This document shows, one piece after another, positions 9,712 through 17,829 of a DNA stretch of 64,000 bases (positions within the stretch are counted from its first letter, which is position 1; every line of letters starts with the position of its first letter). The notes beneath the pieces were generated by a model that saw only the letters and a program-made list of their open reading frames with translations, did no database searches and was not told where the DNA came from. The stretch is taken from the NCBI GenBank assembly GCA_002439095.1, contig DJOT01000015.1:1-64000 (forward strand), written 5' to 3'. A program made the translations under genes and the position numbers. Source of the stretch: Bacteroidales bacterium UBA6431 (GTDB lineage: Bacteria > Bacteroidota > Bacteroidia > Bacteroidales > UBA932).

Positions 9712-10989
9712 ATGAAAAAATTGATGTTAATGCTCGGTGTGGTCGCCGCAGTTGCGGTATCCTGCACCAAAGAGCTCCCGACCATCTCATTCACGAAGAG
9801 CATCTCCGTGCTGATGGCGGACTCCCCTCTCAAAGTCGAGCTGACCGTCTCTGAAGCGACCCAGTCAGCACTCACAGTCCCTGTCAACTTCGCCGGAAGC
9901 GCAGTGAAAGGTTCAGACTATGTCCTGTCAGCAGAAGCCTTTGAGTTCGCGGCCGGAAGCACCTCCGCCACTATTGAAATCACTCCGAAAGACAACTTCG
10001 AAGAAGGCAAGGAGATCGCCCTCTCTATCGCAGCCCCTGACGGATATAATCTCGGAGCCAACCCGAGCATGGTGGTGTCAGTGGAGAACAAGGAAAAAAT
10101 CTCATACAGTTTCTCCGCCGAGAAAGCCGACCTGCTCAACACCTACACGGTGACCATTGATCTCAATGGCATGAAGACCGGCAAAGACTTCTCCGCCACT
10201 TCAGACATGGAGCTTCCGGTCCTGTTCGATGAATCCTCCACAGCAAAACTCGGCGAGGACTTCACCGTGGAGAACGACGCGACCTCGTTCAAGGTCGCCG
10301 CAGGCACCAACAAAGGCACGCTCACTCTCATCGCCACAGACAAGGAGGTCGAACTCGGAAGCGAGAAGACCATCGTCATCAAGGTAGACGAGTCCAAACT
10401 GAGCGGACGCTTCTACGCCGGCAACACCACTTCCATGACTGTGACCGTCAAAGGAATCCTGAGGTACTCACAGCTTGTAGGAACTTGGGAATTTGTCGAA
10501 ATACCGGCACTTGAGGAATGGGAATATTTCGTAGAGGATATGGGAGACGACCCGGCACTCATGCCGACCCATAATGCAGGCTACCAGATGAGCTTCGCCA
10601 TCGAGGACGGCGTGCTTAAACTCACGCCGGGCACCGTAAAGGGCGACCTCGGCAATTTCCTCAGGGCATGTGAGCTCGAGTACTGCGCTCCGGTACACAT
10701 GGCTGCAAAAAGCGAGCAATTGGGAGACTACTGTTCCCGCGAACCGTTCATGTGGACAGCAGAGGAGATCCAGCTGACCTACTTCTGCCTCAGCAGCGCC
10801 AACAGGGCGTTCTCCCCAAGTACCGAGAAGCTCGGAAAGGCAACGGTCGCCATGAGGTTCGATGAGGACGGCAACCTCTGGTTCATCACCAAGGACTACG
10901 ACCAGCCTCCATTCATGGAAAACTGGTGGGACGGCACTTTCGATCCGGACTTGTTCGGTTTCACTTATATAATGAAACGTGTCCAGTAA
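9712..10989 (+). CDS. lipoprotein with Calx-beta-like repeats and a lipocalin-like C-terminus
   Basis: The 425-residue lipoprotein starts at ATG 9712; a TTG start 9 bases upstream is less likely. The lipobox AVSC gives Cys18. Residues about 25-130 and 133-245 look like two Calx-beta-type beta domains: each has a run like SALTVPVNFAGSAVKGSDY then FAAGSTSATIEI, or KLGEDFTVENDATSFKVAAG then GTLTLIA. Residues about 250-425 form a different domain that opens with LVGTWEFVEIP, the typical first strand of lipocalin-like domains in Bacteroidota lipoproteins. It is the last gene of the six-gene locus and is followed by a strong hairpin. In related loci a third surface lipoprotein often helps ligand capture; that role is inferred here. 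Confidence 0.75.
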   Translation: MKKLMLMLGVVAAVAVSCTKELPTISFTKSISVLMADSPLKVELTVSEATQSALTVPVNFAGSAVKGSDYVLSAEAFEFAAGSTSATIEITPKDNFEEGKEIALSIAAPDGYNLGANPSMVVSVENKEKISYSFSAEKADLLNTYTVTIDLNGMKTGKDFSATSDMELPVLFDESSTAKLGEDFTVENDATSFKVAAGTNKGTLTLIATDKEVELGSEKTIVIKVDESKLSGRFYAGNTTSMTVTVKGILRYSQLVGTWEFVEIPALEEWEYFVEDMGDDPALMPTHNAGYQMSFAIEDGVLKLTPGTVKGDLGNFLRACELEYCAPVHMAAKSEQLGDYCSREPFMWTAEEIQLTYFCLSSANRAFSPSTEKLGKATVAMRFDEDGNLWFITKDYDQPPFMENWWDGTFDPDLFGFTYIMKRVQ

Positions 10990-11006
10990 CTGCAACACAC
11001 TACCAA

Positions 11007-11041
11007 AAGAAGCCCGGCCTGATATCCAGACCGGGCTTCTT
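11007..11041. terminator. bidirectional terminator hairpin between convergent genes
   Basis: AAGAAGCCCGG at 11007-11017 pairs perfectly with CCGGGCTTCTT at 11031-11041 around a 13-base loop. The hairpin is flanked by A-rich sequence on the left and T-rich sequence on the right. It lies between the stop of the Calx-beta lipoprotein gene and the stop of the minus-strand TPR gene, so it can end transcripts from both sides. Confidence 0.85.
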
Positions 11042-11059
11042 CTTTATAGGGATACTGAA

Positions 11060-12379
11060 TTACTTCGCTTCAACAGCGGCTGCGTACTTCTCGTACTTGG
11101 CCTGCATCTCAGGGCTCTCTGTGCGGAAGCGGAAGCAGGCGTTCTTGAGGTACTCGGCCACGCTGGCCTTGACCTCAGAGTCCTTGCTGACCTCGTAAGC
11201 CTTCTCGAAAGGAGCGATGCATGACTTGAGGGCGGTCTCGAATTCACCCATCATGGCCATGTACTTGGCATCATCCATCTCTGTGGATGCCTTTTCCTGA
11301 ATAGCCACGGCAAGGTTGTAGAAGTGGATTCCTTCTCCAATATAGCCGAACTCATACTCAGGATTGATCTCAGCGCATTTGCGATATGCAGCCACAGCCG
11401 CGTCACCATTGCCGAGTTTCTCATTGATGTTGCCCTCGACATAATAGAGGGAAGCGTTGTTCGGCTCATTCTTCTTGGCTTCATCAAGAAGTTCGAAGAG
11501 GCGCTCGGTATTGCTGCCGCTTGTCACATAGTAATTGATAAGGCCGACAAGGATGCCTTGACTCTGCGGGTAGGCCTTGAAACCTTCCTCAAGATAGTTC
11601 TTGGCAGCCTCTTTGTCTCCAAGTTTATCGCAGACATCAGCCATTTTAGCATAGGTGTCACCGTCAGTGCCGTGATAGCCGAAAGAGAGGCACTTGCTGT
11701 AGAACTCCTTTGCACGGGCATTGTCACCGGCGGTCTGTGCGGTGAAACCGGCATTGTAGATAGAATTGGTATCGATCTGGTTGAGCGGTGCCGTGGCGGC
11801 GGCAGCGGCAGCCTTCTCAAAGTATGTCGAGGCATCAGCCATCTTGCCGAACGAATAAGCGTTGTAGGCATCAGATGAATACTTCTCAGCCACTTCCTTG
11901 AGGCCGTTGTCAATATCTTTCTTCTTCTTGTTTGCAGGATCAAGCTTGGCGGCTTCAGTAAAGGCTGCAAGAGCCTTGTCAAGCGCCCCCTCAACGACAG
12001 GATTGGTCACCTCGATTACTTCAAGAAGTCCGTTCTCGTTGAAATAGAGGTTCTTGTTCTCATATTCAACCTTTGTCATCTGGCGACCGCCGACCTCTGC
12101 CACAGACTCCGCGAGAGGTTTGTCGCCACCTCCAAGAACCTGAAGTTCCTGACGGGACATGCCGACCCATACATTGCCGGCCGGAGCGTTGTAGGCATCA
12201 AGCAAAGCCTTGCCATACTTGATCCATGTAGCAGGCTTCTGGTTCTGCTTAGGATTGGTGGTGGCAGCTTCCGCCTTTTCCACTGCGGATTTGGCGGCAG
12301 CCGGGCTCTTGACCTGAGCCTGGGCATCGAAAACCTGCATTGAGGCTACGAGTGCCAAAACTAAAAAGATCTTTTTCAT
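11060..12379 (-). CDS. periplasmic tetratricopeptide-repeat protein
   Basis: The 439-residue protein has a signal peptide (about 1-21, ending DAQA) and no lipobox. Its N-terminal third includes VWVGMSRQELQVLGG, which I do not recognise. From about residue 145 onward there are several TPR-like helical repeats, for example NAGFTAQTAGDNARAKEFYSKCLSFG, AKMADVCDKLGDKEAAKNYLEEGFKAYP and YYVEGNINEKLGNGDAAVAAYRKCAEINP. TPR arrays bind partner proteins; the partner here is unknown. It is encoded 8 bp downstream of gyrA and is probably co-transcribed. A TPR gene next to gyrA is an arrangement I also know from other Bacteroidales such as Porphyromonas, so this is conserved context. Confidence 0.88.
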   Translation of the reverse strand: MKKIFLVLALVASMQVFDAQAQVKSPAAAKSAVEKAEAATTNPKQNQKPATWIKYGKALLDAYNAPAGNVWVGMSRQELQVLGGGDKPLAESVAEVGGRQMTKVEYENKNLYFNENGLLEVIEVTNPVVEGALDKALAAFTEAAKLDPANKKKKDIDNGLKEVAEKYSSDAYNAYSFGKMADASTYFEKAAAAAATAPLNQIDTNSIYNAGFTAQTAGDNARAKEFYSKCLSFGYHGTDGDTYAKMADVCDKLGDKEAAKNYLEEGFKAYPQSQGILVGLINYYVTSGSNTERLFELLDEAKKNEPNNASLYYVEGNINEKLGNGDAAVAAYRKCAEINPEYEFGYIGEGIHFYNLAVAIQEKASTEMDDAKYMAMMGEFETALKSCIAPFEKAYEVSKDSEVKASVAEYLKNACFRFRTESPEMQAKYEKYAAAVEAK

Positions 12380-12387
12380 TAGAATAT

Positions 12388-14937
12388 CTAATTAAGTTGT
12401 TGATTATCATTGTTTGCCTGCGATGCGGCATCCTCCGCCACCTCCTCTTCCTCAGACTTGGATACCGGTGAGACAGCCGCAATGGCATCTCCCTCACGGA
12501 GATTGATGAGGCGTACACCCTGCGTCGCGCGTCCGGTCAGGCGGAGTTCTGACATGTCCACCCTGATGGTGAGGCCTGATTTGGTGATGATCATGAGGTC
12601 ATTGTCGTCAGTGACAGCCTTGATCGCGACGAGCGGCCCGGTCTTGTCCGTGATGTTCAGAGTCTTGACACCCTTGGCACCACGTGAGGTGATCCTGTAT
12701 TCATCGGCAGCGGAACGTTTGCCGTAACCGTTCTCGCTGACGACTAGCACAGCGGTGGAACTGTCATCCTGCCGGATTGCTATAGCTCCTATCACTTCAT
12801 CGTCTTCCTCTATAGAGATGCCGCGTACACCCGAAGAGTTGCGTCCGAGGGCGCGAAGTTCATCTTCATTGAAGCGGCAGCAGCGTCCGGCACGCGCGGC
12901 GATCATTATCTGCTCGCTTCCGTCTGTGAGGAGGGCATCCAAGAGTTCATCTCCCTCCCGGATGTTGATGGCGATGATTCCCTTGTTGCGGCTGCGCTTG
13001 TTGGCATACTCGGAAAGTGTGGTCTTCTTGACCGTACCGCGTTTTGTCACAAGCGTGACGAAGTGGCTCTCCGTGTAAGCCGGATCTTCTATAGACCGCA
13101 CGTTGAGATATGTGCGTATGCTGTCTTGGGCATCGATGGAGAGGAGGTTCTGCACCGCCCTTCCCTTTGAAGTACGAGCCCCTTCAGGAAGTTCATATAC
13201 CTTGAGCCTGTAGCACATGCCGTTGTCGGTGAAGAAGAGCATGGTGGAGTGCATGTTCGCCACATATATATGCTCTATGAAATCTTCATCGCGAGTGGCG
13301 CTGGCTTTCTTGCCCATACCGCCACGGGCCTGCGTACGGAACTCCGACAGAGCCGTCCGCTTGATGTAGCCGAGATGTGATATCGTTATCACAACATCCT
13401 CATCGGCATAGAAATCCTCCGGATTGAACTCTTCCGCAGAAAGGGTGATCTCAGTCCTGCGCGGATCGCCGAACTTTTCCTTGAGGTCGCGGCACTCCTG
13501 CTTCACGATGGCGAGCTGCTCCTCGTCGCTGGCGAGAATCTCGCGGCAGCGGGCGATGAATTTCTCAAGATCGTCATATTCAGCCTGAAGCTTCTCCTTC
13601 TCAAGTCCTGTCAGCTGGCGCAGACGCATCTCCACGATGGCTGTAGCCTGCAAATCGTCGAAACCGAAGCGCGCCATGAGAGTTCCCTTAGCCTCGTCAA
13701 CACTTTTGGATGCCCTGATTATGGCTATCACCTCGTCGATGACATCTATCGCCTTGAGGAGTCCCTCAAGTATATGGGCCCGCTTGAGTGCCTTGTCCAG
13801 ATCGAATCTCGTGCGGCGAACAACCACCTCGTGGCGGAAATCCACGAAATTGGCCAGCATGTCCTTGAGGGTCAAGGTGCGCGGACGGCCGTTCACAAGC
13901 GCAACATTGTTTATTGAAAAACTGCTCTGAAGCGCGGTATACTTGAAAAGGGTGTTGAGCACCACACTGGAATTCGCGTCTTTCTTGACGATGAACTCGA
14001 TGCGTATGCCCTGGCGGTTGGTGAGCTCCCTGATTTCAGAGATACCCTCAATCTTCTTGTCCCTGATCATCTCACTGATGCGTGAGAGCATCTCGGCCTT
14101 GTTGACCATATACGGCACTTCTGTGACCACAATCACATCCCTGCCGTTATCGTGGGTCTCGATCTCGGTCTTGGCACGGAGCACTATCCTGCCGCGGCCT
14201 GTGCTGTATGCATCGATGATTCCCTGGCGGCCGAGGATGATGCCTCCGGTCGGGAAGTCGGGGCCCTTAATATACTGCATGAGATCCTCAACGCAGATGT
14301 CCGGGTTGTCTATATAAGCGCAGATCGCGTCACAGCACTCTCCCAAATTGTGCGGGGCCATATTGGTGGCCATTCCGACGGCAATACCTGAAGAGCCGTT
14401 GAGAAGCAGGAGCGGAGCCTTGGTCGGAAGAACTGTAGGCTCTTCGAGAGAGTCGTCAAAGTTGAGGGTCATATCGACCGTGTCCTTGTCAAGATCAGCA
14501 AGAACCTCCGCTGACAACTTCTCAAGTTTCGCCTCTGTATATCGCATCGCGGCCACAGGATCACCGTCCATTGAACCGAAGTTGCCCTGTCCGAACACAA
14601 GAGGATAACGCTGGTTCCAGTTCTGTGCAAGACGGGCCATGGCATCATAGACGCTGGAATCCCCATGTGGATGGAACTTACCGAGAACCTCTCCGACAAT
14701 CCTGGCGCATTTCTTCGTCTGTCCGCCGTAGTTCAGACCAAGCCCGTCCATTCCGAAAAGCACCCTGCGCTGCACCGGCTTCAAGCCGTCACGGGCATCC
14801 GGAAGGGCACGTGACACAATGACCGACATCGAATAGTCGATGTAGGCCGTACGCATCTCGTGGTCAATCTCAACGGGTTCAATTATCCCTGTCACTTCTT
14901 CCCGAATTTCTTCGGGAGTCTTTACCTCACTATCCAT
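12388..14937 (-). CDS. gyrA: DNA gyrase subunit A
   Basis: GyrA is the breakage-reunion subunit of DNA gyrase, which introduces negative supercoils with GyrB. At 849 residues it has the usual length. The catalytic tyrosine is Y133 in AAMRYTEAKL. The quinolone-resistance region reads HPHGDSSVYDAM, so positions matching E. coli Ser83 and Asp87 are Ser94 and Asp98: no classical fluoroquinolone-resistance substitution. The C-terminal six-blade domain is visible as repeated FFTDNG, VVSENG and IITKSG blades. The GyrA-box-like motif in the first blade reads QARGGMGK, compared with QRRGGKG in E. coli. The protein ends in an acidic tail (SEEEEVAEDAA). The stop lies 8 bp before the TPR gene. A -7 box lies 33 bp upstream of the start. 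Confidence 0.98.
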   Translation of the reverse strand: MDSEVKTPEEIREEVTGIIEPVEIDHEMRTAYIDYSMSVIVSRALPDARDGLKPVQRRVLFGMDGLGLNYGGQTKKCARIVGEVLGKFHPHGDSSVYDAMARLAQNWNQRYPLVFGQGNFGSMDGDPVAAMRYTEAKLEKLSAEVLADLDKDTVDMTLNFDDSLEEPTVLPTKAPLLLLNGSSGIAVGMATNMAPHNLGECCDAICAYIDNPDICVEDLMQYIKGPDFPTGGIILGRQGIIDAYSTGRGRIVLRAKTEIETHDNGRDVIVVTEVPYMVNKAEMLSRISEMIRDKKIEGISEIRELTNRQGIRIEFIVKKDANSSVVLNTLFKYTALQSSFSINNVALVNGRPRTLTLKDMLANFVDFRHEVVVRRTRFDLDKALKRAHILEGLLKAIDVIDEVIAIIRASKSVDEAKGTLMARFGFDDLQATAIVEMRLRQLTGLEKEKLQAEYDDLEKFIARCREILASDEEQLAIVKQECRDLKEKFGDPRRTEITLSAEEFNPEDFYADEDVVITISHLGYIKRTALSEFRTQARGGMGKKASATRDEDFIEHIYVANMHSTMLFFTDNGMCYRLKVYELPEGARTSKGRAVQNLLSIDAQDSIRTYLNVRSIEDPAYTESHFVTLVTKRGTVKKTTLSEYANKRSRNKGIIAINIREGDELLDALLTDGSEQIMIAARAGRCCRFNEDELRALGRNSSGVRGISIEEDDEVIGAIAIRQDDSSTAVLVVSENGYGKRSAADEYRITSRGAKGVKTLNITDKTGPLVAIKAVTDDNDLMIITKSGLTIRVDMSELRLTGRATQGVRLINLREGDAIAAVSPVSKSEEEEVAEDAASQANNDNQQLN

Positions 14938-14970
14938 ACAAAAATTTTAATCGGATTGTTTCCAAATATG

Positions 14971-14978
14971 CAAATTTA
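14971..14978 (-). promoter_or_regulatory. -7 promoter box for gyrA
   Basis: The plus strand reads CAAATTTA, which is TAAATTTG on the minus strand and matches the Bacteroidota TAnnTTTG element. It lies 33 bp upstream of the gyrA start. No clear TTTG -33 element sits at the expected distance. Confidence 0.5.
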
Positions 14979-15001
14979 GAATAAAAATCCGATTAAATTG
15001 C

Positions 15002-15009
15002 TACTTTTG
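15002..15009 (+). promoter_or_regulatory. -7 promoter box for the Clp N-domain gene
   Basis: TACTTTTG matches TAnnTTTG and lies 16 bp before the start at 15026. It is divergent from the gyrA box about 25 bp away, so the two promoters probably overlap in their upstream elements. Confidence 0.45.
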
Positions 15010-15025
15010 TCCATATTCCGCTTCT

Positions 15026-15580
15026 ATGAACATCAGCTTGTCAGACGACTTCAGGGCTATCCTCTCGGGCGCGAGAGACGAAGCCATGCGCACCGGCCAC
15101 TACGGCATCGGGGCAGACCATCTCATGCTCGCGATTCTCAGAAGACGCGGCTGCGAAGCCTGCCGTATCCTGTCAGGACTCGGGTTGGACACCGGAAAGC
15201 TCAAACGCAGAATAGATGCTGCCGTGTTCAAGGAGAATCCGGTCCCGTACTATGATGCAGACCGTGTCAAGATGAAGCGCAGCGCCGAGGGGGTCATCAG
15301 CCTGGCGGCCTATGAAGCCCTGCGGGCAGGAGACTCATCCGTGCGCTCGGCTCATTTGCTGCTGGCCCTCAGTCGCGCCGAAGGCAGCATCAGCCGCGAG
15401 TGGCTGACAGAAAATTCCCTTGGAAGTTCAGCACTCATGGAGACGTTGAAAGCCAAAGGCCTGCTGGGAAAAAATCCGGGCAGGCCAGAAGTCAAAATGG
15501 AAGACGTCGTGTCCGCACTTGGAGAACAGCTCAACAATCTGATAAGCGCCCACCACAACAATACGGACTACGAAAGCTGA
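15026..15580 (+). CDS. orphan Clp N-terminal-domain protein (no ATPase)
   Basis: The 184-residue protein consists of two Clp_N repeats and a short tail. Repeat 1 (about 5-70) has FRAILSGARDEAMRTGHYGIGADHLMLAILRRRG in successive parts, and repeat 2 (about 80-145) has AYEALRAGDSSVRSAHLLLALSRAEG. These repeats form the substrate and adaptor docking domain at the front of ClpC and ClpA. No Walker motif or AAA+ domain follows: the frame stops at 15580 and the next gene is convergent, 2 bp away. It is divergent from gyrA. From memory, full-length clpC lies beside gyrA in some Bacteroides, so this may be a reduced clpC or a stand-alone adaptor. The frame is intact and has its own promoter-like box. 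Confidence 0.85.
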   Translation: MNISLSDDFRAILSGARDEAMRTGHYGIGADHLMLAILRRRGCEACRILSGLGLDTGKLKRRIDAAVFKENPVPYYDADRVKMKRSAEGVISLAAYEALRAGDSSVRSAHLLLALSRAEGSISREWLTENSLGSSALMETLKAKGLLGKNPGRPEVKMEDVVSALGEQLNNLISAHHNNTDYES

Positions 15581-15582
15581 GA

Positions 15583-16452
15583 CTATTCCGCCAGCCTGTC
15601 AAGGGCCAATTGGAGAAGTTCAGCCACACGAGGCTTGTAATTGGTATTGGCGTCCTTGAGATAACGATGAGCGATGACACAGCATACTGTGCCCGCATTG
15701 TGCCCCAGTTTGGCAGACATTCCGGCGAGGGCCGAACCTTCCATCTCAAAGTTTGTGATGCGATACCCACCAAACTCAAAACTTTCGAAATCCTCAAGCA
15801 TGTTCGGCATCGCCAGACCCTGACGGACCACCCTGCCCTGAGGGCCGTAGAAACCCGATGCGGAGATTGTCATCCCCTTGAAAGTGCAGTCCTCGAATTT
15901 CTTGATAAGCACATCGGAAGCACGGACGAAATAAGGGTCGGGAAGATGCCGGTCCCAATGCACATGCTTCTTGAAAGCCTCTTCGAAATCCAGCAAAGCA
16001 ATGCTGTCACGCCCCTCGTACCAGTTCATGAGGCCGTCACAGCCGACAGAAATATGCGAGAAGATGAAAGCCCCGAGAGGGATGTCCGGCTGGACGGCGC
16101 CGCATGTGCCGATTCTCAAGATATTCAGTGTACGGTGCTCCGGCTTGACCTCACGGGTAATGAAATCAACATTGGCAAGAGCATCAAGCTCCGTCATCAC
16201 AATGTCAATATTGTCAGTTCCGATACCTGTTGAAAGGACCGTAAAACGCTTGCCTCTGTACTGCCCCGTAACCCATACGAATTCGCGGGAGGCCCCCTCG
16301 CATTCTACACTGTCCAATAGAGGCTTGAACATCGCCACGCGTCCCGGGTCGCCGACAAGTATGACATTATCCGCAAGTTGATCTGGACGTATATGTATGT
16401 GAAATGCCGATCCGTCCGGATTGATAATCAGTTCTGATTCTGCTATTCTCAT
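15583..16452 (-). CDS. nucleoside phosphorylase (uridine phosphorylase-like)
   Basis: The 289-residue protein belongs to the PNP/UDP phosphorylase family, which splits nucleosides with phosphate to free base and ribose-1-phosphate. Visible family signatures are VILVGDPGRV near the N-terminus, STGIGTDNIDIV, the phosphate-loop region LRIGTCGAVQPDIPLG, and the ribose-binding FEMEGSALAG near residue 235. The overall pattern is closer to uridine phosphorylase than to trimeric purine nucleoside phosphorylase, but substrate choice cannot be fixed by eye. It is the last gene of a minus-strand run LytTR regulator - DUF4293 - phosphorylase, 6 bp after the DUF4293 stop. It ends 2 bp from the Clp N-domain gene. 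Confidence 0.88.
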   Translation of the reverse strand: MRIAESELIINPDGSAFHIHIRPDQLADNVILVGDPGRVAMFKPLLDSVECEGASREFVWVTGQYRGKRFTVLSTGIGTDNIDIVMTELDALANVDFITREVKPEHRTLNILRIGTCGAVQPDIPLGAFIFSHISVGCDGLMNWYEGRDSIALLDFEEAFKKHVHWDRHLPDPYFVRASDVLIKKFEDCTFKGMTISASGFYGPQGRVVRQGLAMPNMLEDFESFEFGGYRITNFEMEGSALAGMSAKLGHNAGTVCCVIAHRYLKDANTNYKPRVAELLQLALDRLAE

Positions 16453-16458
16453 ATATGG

Positions 16459-16863
16459 TTATTTTTTGTTGCGCTTGGCCGCACGGAGCCGTGAGGCGCT
16501 GCGCACGATAAGTTCATCCGAATAAATTCCCCTTGCAGCAAGCATGTTGAGTATGGTGACCGCTATCGGGAACACCGCCGCCACCCGGAACACCAGATCC
16601 TTGTCGGCGGTAAAAAAGTCCACAGCCAGCCAGCATTGGAGTGCAAGCGAAATGATGGCCGCAAGCATCGCCGTGCGCATCTGGAATATACGGTGACGGT
16701 ACACGGTGAGAGCCAGAATATTGAGCAGCAGTATGACCACTATCAATATCGTATAGGGCAAATAAGTTGTAAAGCGCACCTCAACAGCCTTGTCACAGAA
16801 GAGCATGGAGGCGATGAGAGCCGTGGAAATAAGCAAATAGAGTGTCTGAATTCTCTGCCACAT
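16459..16863 (-). CDS. DUF4293 four-helix inner-membrane protein
   Basis: The start is taken at 16863 because MWQRIQTLYLL is the characteristic opening of DUF4293 proteins; the longer frame from 16938 would overlap the upstream regulator. The 134-residue product has four membrane segments, at about 5-25, 34-56, 64-84 and 92-110, and a basic tail (SRLRAAKRNKK). The family is found in Bacteroidota and has no known function. It begins 1 bp after the stop of the LytTR gene, so the two are co-transcribed and perhaps functionally linked. Confidence 0.85.
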   Translation of the reverse strand: MWQRIQTLYLLISTALIASMLFCDKAVEVRFTTYLPYTILIVVILLLNILALTVYRHRIFQMRTAMLAAIISLALQCWLAVDFFTADKDLVFRVAAVFPIAVTILNMLAARGIYSDELIVRSASRLRAAKRNKK

Positions 16864-16864
16864 A

Positions 16865-17755
16865 TTATAATGAATTGAATCGTGCGAGCACATTCTGCTC
16901 GTATGTCTTTGAAATCGGAATCGTGTCGAAGCCTTCAAGTCCGAGACTGATCTTGTACCCCTCTTTCTCAGCCTTGAGTATCTTGACTTTTGCTATGTTG
17001 ACTATGTACTTGCGGTGACAGCGTACAAGGTCGCTGTCAGCAAAACTGTCCTCCACCGTCTTAAGCGGGCAACGGAGCATATATTGCTTCATCTCGCCGG
17101 AACTGTCAGCATACCAGATCTTGATATAGTTGTCATCTGACTCTATATAGTACAGATTCTCCGAGTCAATGGAGAACTTCAACACTCCGCTGCTGTCAAA
17201 AAGGGTGATGCGTTTCTCCTCGTACGGCTTCACCGGCGTATCGCTGACGACATTGGAGTAGTTCATCAGGCGGATTGTATTGTTGCGGTCAGCAAGAGAC
17301 AGATAGAGGGCCGAAATTATATAAGGGATACCAAGACAGACAAGTGTGAAGCACAGCGCGCTCAGGAATATGCCACCCGTGCAGCGCTCACCGGTATCAA
17401 TGATGCCGCCCCTGTCTCCCTGGACAGTGAAAAACGTGTACAGCAGGCTGATCGCCACAATTTCAAGAAGATCCCAGACTATGTACTTCCACACCTCGAA
17501 ATTCTCAAAATTGCGGCAGTGGAACATCAGCACCTTGCTTACCACCACCAAAGCGATGGACACGACAATGAACGCTATCGTGAAAAGAAAGGCGGAACTG
17601 CCGCCAAGCGCGAACCATACGTTGTGGGAGAACGGGATGGAAAGGAGTATCAGAACTAAGGAGAACAGGGCCGAAAAGGTCACGGTCCATATCAGCTGGT
17701 ACTTGCTCAGCAAGTATCGCGGCAGCTGTCCTCGAAGAAACGATATCACGGGCAT
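16865..17755 (-). CDS. membrane-anchored LytTR-domain transcription regulator
   Basis: The 296-residue protein starts at ATG 17755 (MPVISFLRGQLP). A longer frame to 17896 would run into the divergent fabF gene. The first about 180 residues contain four predicted transmembrane helices (YQLIWTVTFSALFSLV, FLFTIAFIVVSIALVVV, DLLEIVAISLLYTFF, ALCFTLVCLGIPYII). The C-terminal about 100 residues form a LytTR DNA-binding domain with NLYYIESDDNYIKIWY, LKTVEDSF and the terminal VRCHRKYIVNIAKV. There is no receiver domain, so this is a one-component membrane-bound regulator, not an ordinary response regulator. It is divergent from fabF with 74 bp between the starts, so it might regulate fabF or its own operon; this is inferred. 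Confidence 0.85.
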   Translation of the reverse strand: MPVISFLRGQLPRYLLSKYQLIWTVTFSALFSLVLILLSIPFSHNVWFALGGSSAFLFTIAFIVVSIALVVVSKVLMFHCRNFENFEVWKYIVWDLLEIVAISLLYTFFTVQGDRGGIIDTGERCTGGIFLSALCFTLVCLGIPYIISALYLSLADRNNTIRLMNYSNVVSDTPVKPYEEKRITLFDSSGVLKFSIDSENLYYIESDDNYIKIWYADSSGEMKQYMLRCPLKTVEDSFADSDLVRCHRKYIVNIAKVKILKAEKEGYKISLGLEGFDTIPISKTYEQNVLARFNSL

Positions 17756-17770
17756 CTTAATTGATTCCTG

Positions 17771-17778
17771 CAAATATA
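17771..17778 (-). promoter_or_regulatory. -7 promoter box for the LytTR operon
   Basis: The plus strand reads CAAATATA, which is TATATTTG on the minus strand. It lies 15 bp before the LytTR start and about 12 bp from the divergent fabF -7 box. Confidence 0.45.
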
Positions 17779-17790
17779 TGAATTTTTTAG

Positions 17791-17798
17791 TACCTTTG
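17791..17798 (+). promoter_or_regulatory. -7 promoter box for fabF
   Basis: TACCTTTG matches TAnnTTTG and lies 31 bp before the fabF start at 17830. The facing LytTR box is so close that the two promoters cannot easily fire at the same time. Confidence 0.5.
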
Positions 17799-17829
17799 GC
17801 CCGTGTTAAAATAAGTGTACGACAAAGAC

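Noticed and set aside
12388..14937. Possible fluoroquinolone-resistance substitutions in GyrA
   Set aside because: Positions equal to E. coli Ser83 and Asp87 are Ser94 and Asp98, the susceptible residues.
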